64,000 bases of DNA from Clostridiales bacterium (lineage in GTDB: Bacteria > Bacillota > Clostridia > Peptostreptococcales > Anaerovoracaceae), in contig CP042469.1 in assembly GCA_015243575.1 (NCBI GenBank), positions 186,001 through 250,000 on the forward strand. The letters are read 5' to 3'. This document shows, one piece after another, positions 59,769-64,000 of this stretch (within the stretch, counting starts at the first letter, position 1; each line of letters opens with the position of its first letter). The translations under genes were made by a program, and so were the position numbers. The notes beneath the pieces are model-generated. The model worked only from the letters and a program-made list of their open reading frames with translations, searched no databases and was not told where the DNA came from.

Positions 59769-59829
59769 AAAAAGAACATTTGTCACAAAGATTACTGATA
59801 AAAAGAACATTTGCCACAAAGATCACTGA
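59769..59829 (+). repeat. 31-nt tandem duplication
   Basis: The 30-nt unit starting AAAAAGAACATTTG and ending ACTGA occurs at 59769-59798 and 59800-59829, with two mismatches. Confidence 0.9.
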
Positions 59830-59835
59830 CCTATA

Positions 59836-59879
59836 AAATACACCCCTCAGGTAAGCTTCGGCAACCTGGGGGTGTATTT
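59836..59879. terminator. Bidirectional terminator
   Basis: AAATACACCCC (59836-59846) pairs with GGGGTGTATTT (59869-59879), extended by CAGGT/ACCTG with one bulged T. It separates the converging VOC and flavoprotein genes. Confidence 0.9.
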
Positions 59880-59894
59880 GTTTCAAAGATTCAA

Positions 59895-60446
59895 TTACAA
59901 GGAGCTTCCAAGCAGTTCCGCTTTTTCCAATGCTCCGGTATGTGTAATCTCTCCGATTTTGTAGACTGAGGGGACTGCGAGAACTCCTGCATCAGACCAG
60001 TTTAAGTAGTTGGCTATCCCTCTGTACGTACCAATGATGCCGTCAAACACTGCGGTATCTTTCTCTGCAGCGCAGGTCAGCAACAGACTTTCTTTTATTT
60101 TCAGAGCATTGCTACAATCCGGCTTGTCGTACGCATACATTTTGTCTATTGCAGCCTTCAGCTGTGCAGACATGCCAAACCAGTAAAGTGGTGAAACAAA
60201 TACGATGACATCTGCTTCTTCCAGCATAGGTGCCAATTCAGAGAATCCGTCCTCATAAAAGCAGGCAGTTCCCTTGCTCCAGCAAGCATCGCAGGCTCTG
60301 CATCCACCAATTGCTTTGAACGCGGAATCAAATCTATTTACAGTATGACCCATTTTCAGAGCACCTTTGATGAATGCATCCGCCAGCATGCTGCTATTTC
60401 CATGTTTTCGTGGACTGCCTGTAATCACCAGAATATTTTTTCCCAT
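59895..60446 (-). CDS. Iron-sulfur flavoprotein (Isf/NADPH-FMN-reductase type)
   Basis: 183 residues of flavodoxin-like fold. FMN loop ITGSPRKHGNSS near the N-terminus, then CRACDACWSKGTAC (CX2CX2CX6C), close to the CX2CX2CX5C cluster motif of archaeal Isf, then SPLYWFGMSAQLKAAIDK. It reduces quinones, peroxide or other acceptors in anaerobes. Divergent from an HxlR regulator gene, the common pairing for redox-stress reductases. AGGAGG precedes the ATG. Confidence 0.87.
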   Translation of the reverse strand: MGKNILVITGSPRKHGNSSMLADAFIKGALKMGHTVNRFDSAFKAIGGCRACDACWSKGTACFYEDGFSELAPMLEEADVIVFVSPLYWFGMSAQLKAAIDKMYAYDKPDCSNALKIKESLLLTCAAEKDTAVFDGIIGTYRGIANYLNWSDAGVLAVPSVYKIGEITHTGALEKAELLGSSL

Positions 60447-60560
60447 AATAAGACCTCCTGTCTATTGGAATTTCCCTTGTAAGAGGTATTATATTGTGGG
60501 ATACTACCTTTGTAAAGTATGCACATTCATTACATATACTATCTTGAAGGAGAGCGTAAA

Positions 60561-60899
60561 ATGGACCAGGAAAGTTGTCTTGAAACAGGACTAAAAGTTG
60601 AAGAAACGGACTTCGGCTACACGTTATCAATTATTGGCGGTAAGTATAAAATGATTATTCTATACTGGCTTTATGAACGAGAAATCATCCGATTTAATGA
60701 ATTTAAAAGGCTCATTGGAACCATTTCTTTCAAAACCCTCAGTCTCACATTGAAGGAATTGGATGCGGACGGCCTCATCGTCCGTAAGGAATATCCTCAG
60801 ATACCTCCCAAAGTGGAATATCGATTATCCGAAAAAGGGAAATCGCTAATTCCCGTGCTTGATGCGATGTGCCTATGGGGAGGACTTCACAGAACATAA
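60561..60899 (+). CDS. HxlR-family regulator with N-terminal Cys
   Basis: 112 residues from the ATG at 60561 (GAAGGAGAG upstream). Winged-HTH of the HxlR type (LSIIGGKYKMIILYWL, RLIGTISFKTLSLTLKELDADGL). Cys6 lies where the YodB/CatR-type quinone sensors carry their redox Cys. It probably represses the divergent flavoprotein gene until the Cys is oxidised or alkylated (inference). Confidence 0.87.
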   Translation: MDQESCLETGLKVEETDFGYTLSIIGGKYKMIILYWLYEREIIRFNEFKRLIGTISFKTLSLTLKELDADGLIVRKEYPQIPPKVEYRLSEKGKSLIPVLDAMCLWGGLHRT

Positions 60900-60989
60900 G
60901 AGTCGGATCATAAGAATGCTTTGATGAGTAGGACAATGAATATGATCCATATCAAAACAATGGGAAACAATCAAGTTCCTTTCTGTTTA

Positions 60990-61868
60990 TTAAAGCCCCT
61001 TAGCAGCGGCTGCATCCATATTAATGTCATATTGAATCTCAATTTGTTCACATACAAAATATGTGTCGTTACCGCCCGGGAGCACCCAACTAACACCAAT
61101 ACTTTCCGGCTGTATGTAACCATTCTGTTTTTTGTAATCAGAATAGGTTACATACCACGGCACCAAAGAGCTTCCTTTTCCATTTTCGTCCATATATCGG
61201 TCTTTGGTATCAAAACGTATGATGTTTCCATGATCATCAAAAGTAAAACATCCCTTGGCAGAAACACCTTGCCAGGCAATCTCGCCTTCAATGGTCCGTT
61301 CATCAATGACTGTCCATGACACAAACTCCTGTAAAAACAAGGATGGCATGAATACCGCATCTGCCAGAACCGTGATTAACTGGCTCTGATTCATTTCTGC
61401 CCCGGTAGAGCGGAAAAGTTGAAGCTGCTTGGCAAGCATGCCTGTCATAGAGCCGAAACCGTCAAGCATACTATCTTTTGCCTGTAGTGGTATCCCTGCA
61501 ATCCGCCCAGTTAAGAACGCGTGCCTGTCGGGTCTGCTTACAAAATTGACCTGCATGAATTGAATCTTGATAGGATTGCTGCCTGCCGACATACGAAACC
61601 TTGCGTTGTGAAAAGAGATCAACATGTTATCCATAAAGGGCGCTCCCATGTATCCCCCATTGATGATGTGCTGACGGAGCAGAGAAGGCAGTTTTGCAAC
61701 AGAATCTTCCGTAAAGATACTTTGTAGGCTCCGTTGCCCCTCTGTTTTGGTCAAAGAAATTTCAACATCTGTCAGATATTGTTTCCAAAGTCTGCCGCCG
61801 GGCAGTGCGAAGTAGATTATGATGCTTGCCAGCGCTAACAAAACGATTCTTATCCAAAGTCGATTCAC
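60990..61868 (-). CDS. DUF6544 family protein
   Basis: 292 residues. N-terminal helix LWIRIVLLALASIIIYFALP, then a DUF6544-type domain (KLPSLLRQHI, MSAGSNPIKIQFMQVNFVSRPDR and a C-terminal Trp-rich beta part). No catalytic role is known. GTG start at 61868 with GGGAGG upstream, overlapping the tetR stop by 4 nt, so the two are co-translated. Confidence 0.75.
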   Translation of the reverse strand: MNRLWIRIVLLALASIIIYFALPGGRLWKQYLTDVEISLTKTEGQRSLQSIFTEDSVAKLPSLLRQHIINGGYMGAPFMDNMLISFHNARFRMSAGSNPIKIQFMQVNFVSRPDRHAFLTGRIAGIPLQAKDSMLDGFGSMTGMLAKQLQLFRSTGAEMNQSQLITVLADAVFMPSLFLQEFVSWTVIDERTIEGEIAWQGVSAKGCFTFDDHGNIIRFDTKDRYMDENGKGSSLVPWYVTYSDYKKQNGYIQPESIGVSWVLPGGNDTYFVCEQIEIQYDINMDAAAAKGL

Positions 61869-62482
61869 TGTCGTATGCCTCCCATCAGGACTTCTACAAA
61901 ATCACCTACAAGCTTCTCGAAATCGGGCTGTCTATATAATTCATTCTCGATGGCACTCATAACAAATCCCAGCAATGCGCTGATTATCATCCACGAAGCA
62001 TTTGTGATATTGGGCTTTAGAGCTTTTTGTGCAATTCCGTCGTTAATGAAATGATCAAGCATATCGATGCCCGGATTAGAAGGCTTAGTATTGTGAGAAC
62101 CAGCCATTTTATTGGAAAATATGACATTTGTCCCACTGTACATAATCGCTTTTGACATTTCAGGTTCACTGCAAAGACTCATAATAAAGACCTTCAAAAT
62201 GTTGCTCATTCGCTGATCTATGGAATGCGCATTCGTGGTATTTATAATATCTGCAGCATTGCTCTCAACTTTACCATAAAGATCGTTGGACATATCCGTA
62301 ATGATTTCTGCTTTATCTTTGTAATAAAGGTAAATGGTAGTGGGAGAATATTCAATTTTAGAAGCGATCTTTCTTAGCGACAATTTTTCGTAGCCCTCTT
62401 GTTGGATCAGTGTAATGGCAGCAGCCTTAATCCTCTTTTTCATCTCAACTTTCTCAATATCACGGCGTTCTTTAATTCCCAT
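61865..62482 (-). CDS. TetR-family regulator
   Basis: 205 residues. HTH LRKIASKIEYSPTTIYLYY (about residues 36-54). The ligand domain is of AcrR-like type. It is the first gene of a two-gene operon with DUF6544. A perfect operator palindrome lies 30-46 nt upstream of its ATG (62512-62528). Confidence 0.88.
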   Translation of the reverse strand: MGIKERRDIEKVEMKKRIKAAAITLIQQEGYEKLSLRKIASKIEYSPTTIYLYYKDKAEIITDMSNDLYGKVESNAADIINTTNAHSIDQRMSNILKVFIMSLCSEPEMSKAIMYSGTNVIFSNKMAGSHNTKPSNPGIDMLDHFINDGIAQKALKPNITNASWMIISALLGFVMSAIENELYRQPDFEKLVGDFVEVLMGGIRQ

Positions 62483-62496
62483 ATAACCATCCTTAT

Positions 62497-62528
62497 TAAC
62501 GGTGTTAATTTTAATTACAATGTAATTA
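62497..62528. promoter_or_regulatory. TetR operator upstream of the tetR-DUF6544 operon
   Basis: TAATTACA-A-TGTAATTA (62512-62528), a perfect 8-bp inverted repeat. Next to it is TTAAC-GGT-GTTAA (62497-62509). Both lie in the tetR upstream region. Confidence 0.65.
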
Positions 62529-62641
62529 TGCTTTCATATTTGTGGTAAGTCAACAGGATTTTCTCTAGTATTTTATCTCTAGCGCCGAATTTACATGGTA
62601 TTGGGCAACTAAATTTTTATTGTACGATGCTGAGAGCGTAA

Positions 62642-62650
62642 TGGTATAAT
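62642..62650 (+). promoter_or_regulatory. Extended -10 promoter of the DUF3786 gene
   Basis: TGGTATAAT: extended -10 with TATAAT at 62645-62650. It is 28 nt before the ATG at 62678. Confidence 0.65.
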
Positions 62651-62677
62651 AAGGAAAAAGATCGGAAGGGGCAAACC

Positions 62678-63304
62678 ATGCAGACCAACTACAAAATCGC
62701 CTATGATAAAGGCTGGCAGGAGTTGAAAGCGAGAATCCCCAGTGAGGTTGCCTTCAGGCGGAGGGTTCTTTTTGATGAAGTGAAACAGCAATTTACAATA
62801 AGGTTCTTTCATGATGAATATTTGTTAGACTGGGAACAAGAAACCGTCAGGAAAATATCTGACGGTCAGGACGCTGAGATCATAGCAGCTATTATTATAT
62901 TGAACTATCTTTCTTATTCTGCTTTGTGCCCGGAGGTTAGCAGCAGCTGGGTGTCACTGAAAGACATTCCTAATGGGGGAGCCCTATTCTTTCCTGCCTT
63001 TCGTAAAAATTCCATAGATGTGCTCATTCAAAGCTTTGGCAAATCTTCCAGTCTTCTACTGCTCTGCGGAGCAAGGATGGGAGGCGTATCGGCACCCATG
63101 GGAAGTGTTTCAATGGTGTTTCAGGCATTGCCAATGATTCCGATCTGCGTGGTTCTTTGGGAAGGCGACGAGGAAGTCAGCGCCAACGCGACCCTCCTAT
63201 ATCAGCCTTCTGTTTCGGATTTGCTGCATATCGAAAGTCTTATCGGTCTTGGGATGCATCTGGTGGATCAGCTGAAAAAGCTGGCTGACGAACAGCCTCT
63301 ATAG
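62678..63304 (+). CDS. DUF3786 family protein
   Basis: 208 residues. The pattern YDKGWQELKARIPSEVAFRRRV, WVSLKDIPNGGALFFPAF and PMIPICVVLWEGDEEVSANATLLYQPSV is DUF3786, a family common in anaerobes near corrinoid or molybdenum genes. The function is not established. GGAAGGGG lies upstream of the ATG at 62678. No membrane segment. Confidence 0.82.
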   Translation: MQTNYKIAYDKGWQELKARIPSEVAFRRRVLFDEVKQQFTIRFFHDEYLLDWEQETVRKISDGQDAEIIAAIIILNYLSYSALCPEVSSSWVSLKDIPNGGALFFPAFRKNSIDVLIQSFGKSSSLLLLCGARMGGVSAPMGSVSMVFQALPMIPICVVLWEGDEEVSANATLLYQPSVSDLLHIESLIGLGMHLVDQLKKLADEQPL

Positions 63305-63492
63305 AACGGGGAAAATCGCTCATAGGGTCTTTTTCTTCTGTTTGGGGACCTCGCTTCGGAACTCTACTTTTTACAAATCTGCAAAATTCAACTCTCTTCC
63401 ACTTGCTGAACTGCAGGTTTTCAATCTCGTCGTTCACCAATCCATATTGACCAGCCCCTTGTTCCGTGATAGAATGCGAAATGTTCAATGGT

Positions 63493-63516
63493 AAATAGTT
63501 TAATGATAAACTATTT
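63493..63516. promoter_or_regulatory. MarR operator
   Basis: Perfect 10-bp inverted repeat AAATAGTTTA-N4-TAAACTATTT, about 47 nt before the marR ATG, a typical MarR autoregulatory site. Confidence 0.75.
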
Positions 63517-63562
63517 GATGCAGAACTATTAAATACTCGTTTACAAATGAGGAGGAGCATAG

Positions 63563-63988
63563 ATGACAGAGCAAGAAAAACTTATTAAACTGTTTCATAC
63601 AATTCTGAAAAGAATGAAAAAAGAGTGGAATCATCAGATTCAGGGAATCAGCCATTCCCAATACCTCATCTTAAGCAGCCTGAATCACTCAGGTCCTCAA
63701 AAGGCAGCTCAGCTGGCTGAATTGACTCAGAATACACCGGGTGCAATTACCAGCGCCACAGATAAGCTGGTATCAGAGGGTTACGCTATGCGCAAAGGAG
63801 ATGAAGGAGATCGAAGGGTTGTTTATCTGGAAATTACTGATAAGGGGCGAGAACTGGCTAATTCGCTGAGTGAAGCTCTTAATGAGGTTACAATGAATTT
63901 TTTTCAGGGTCTTCCGGAGGAAGATATCCAGCACTTGATACGAATTTACAATAAGATATCCGAAAACCTTGATCAGTGTAAGGGTTGA
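63563..63988 (+). CDS. MarR-family regulator
   Basis: 141 residues. Winged HTH with KAAQLAELTQNTPGAITSATDKL (about residues 48-70) and wing GDEGDRRVVYLEIT. GGAGGAG precedes the ATG at 63563. The stop is 12 nt before the window end, so any controlled gene lies outside. A palindrome at 63493-63516 suggests autorepression. Confidence 0.9.
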   Translation: MTEQEKLIKLFHTILKRMKKEWNHQIQGISHSQYLILSSLNHSGPQKAAQLAELTQNTPGAITSATDKLVSEGYAMRKGDEGDRRVVYLEITDKGRELANSLSEALNEVTMNFFQGLPEEDIQHLIRIYNKISENLDQCKG

Positions 63989-64000
63989 AAAGCAGAAGGA

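Noticed and set aside
60921-61319. 132-codon frame antisense to the DUF6544 gene
   Set aside because: No start signal; the minus-strand protein has family motifs and a coupled regulator.
1-64000. CRISPR arrays, tRNA, rRNA, transposases and prophage genes
   Set aside because: Looked for regular spaced repeats, cloverleaf patterns and DDE/integrase motifs; none seen. The tandem repeats found are short, direct and unspaced.

Overview
The window looks like the chromosome of a strictly anaerobic Gram-positive bacterium of class Clostridia. The signs are strong AGGAGG-type ribosome sites, perfect sigma-A promoters (for example TTGACA-17-TATAAT at 19819-19847), no outer-membrane genes, and many Fe-S flavoenzymes, anchorless molybdopterin oxidoreductases and Wood-Ljungdahl methyl-branch genes. 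I cannot name the genus from sequence alone. The best guess is an acetogen-like or amino-acid-fermenting member of the Eubacteriales/Peptostreptococcales. I saw no rRNA, tRNA, CRISPR array, transposase or phage gene.

Layout. 1-11600: one tightly coupled operon, already under way at the left edge, that encodes methylene-THF reductase (metV, metF) among HdrA, HdrC, MvhD/FlxD and FlxA/B/C-like subunits. It includes a 1507-residue HdrA carrying an inserted NfnB/GltD domain. 11790-17114: TetR, MFS exporter and an ABC (FtsX-type) exporter. 17217-21371: YaiI/DUF188, an ABC-F ATPase, and a TetR-CPBP protease pair. 21715-29215 (minus strand): a ROK regulator followed by a soluble molybdopterin oxidoreductase operon (catalytic subunit, DmsB-like subunit, a TorD-AsrA fusion, an AsrB-like NAD(P)H module). 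29541-32492: a helicase-nuclease protein with eroded helicase motifs. 32639-37041: MarR and a heterodimeric ABC exporter. 37256-41110: amidase, acyltransferase, TetR, metallo-beta-lactamase-fold protein, Tag. 41172-44831: AraC with a DmsA/DmsB pair. 44926-45088: a long palindromic element ahead of an MFS gene. 46365-53688: AsrC-like siroheme reductase, AlkP-superfamily hydrolase, LysR and a taurine/nitrate-type ABC importer. 53831-63988: FMN-binding protein, YbdG-like channel, an orphan with a possible TIR/deoxyribosyltransferase-like fold, GNAT, diguanylate cyclase, VOC protein, Fe-S flavoprotein with HxlR, DUF6544 with TetR, DUF3786, MarR.

How it fits together. The recurring theme is soluble flavin and Fe-S electron routing. 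FlxA-like (10696-11559) and AsrB-like (21715-22506) subunits are paralogous NAD(P)H-oxidising modules. One is predicted to feed an Hdr/MetVF complex, the other a molybdenum reductase. Neither molybdoenzyme operon has a membrane anchor subunit, so both enzymes are probably cytoplasmic. A second theme is short degenerate tandem repeats. Most sit in frame inside linkers of otherwise conserved proteins (periods of 18, 27, 36-39, 42 and 63 nt) and some in spacers (15, 21 and 31 nt).

The strongest candidates for something undescribed are the NfnB-containing HdrA in a Flx-Hdr-MetVF operon without a visible hdrB, and the TorD-AsrA fusion that wires a molybdoenzyme to an NAD(P)H module.
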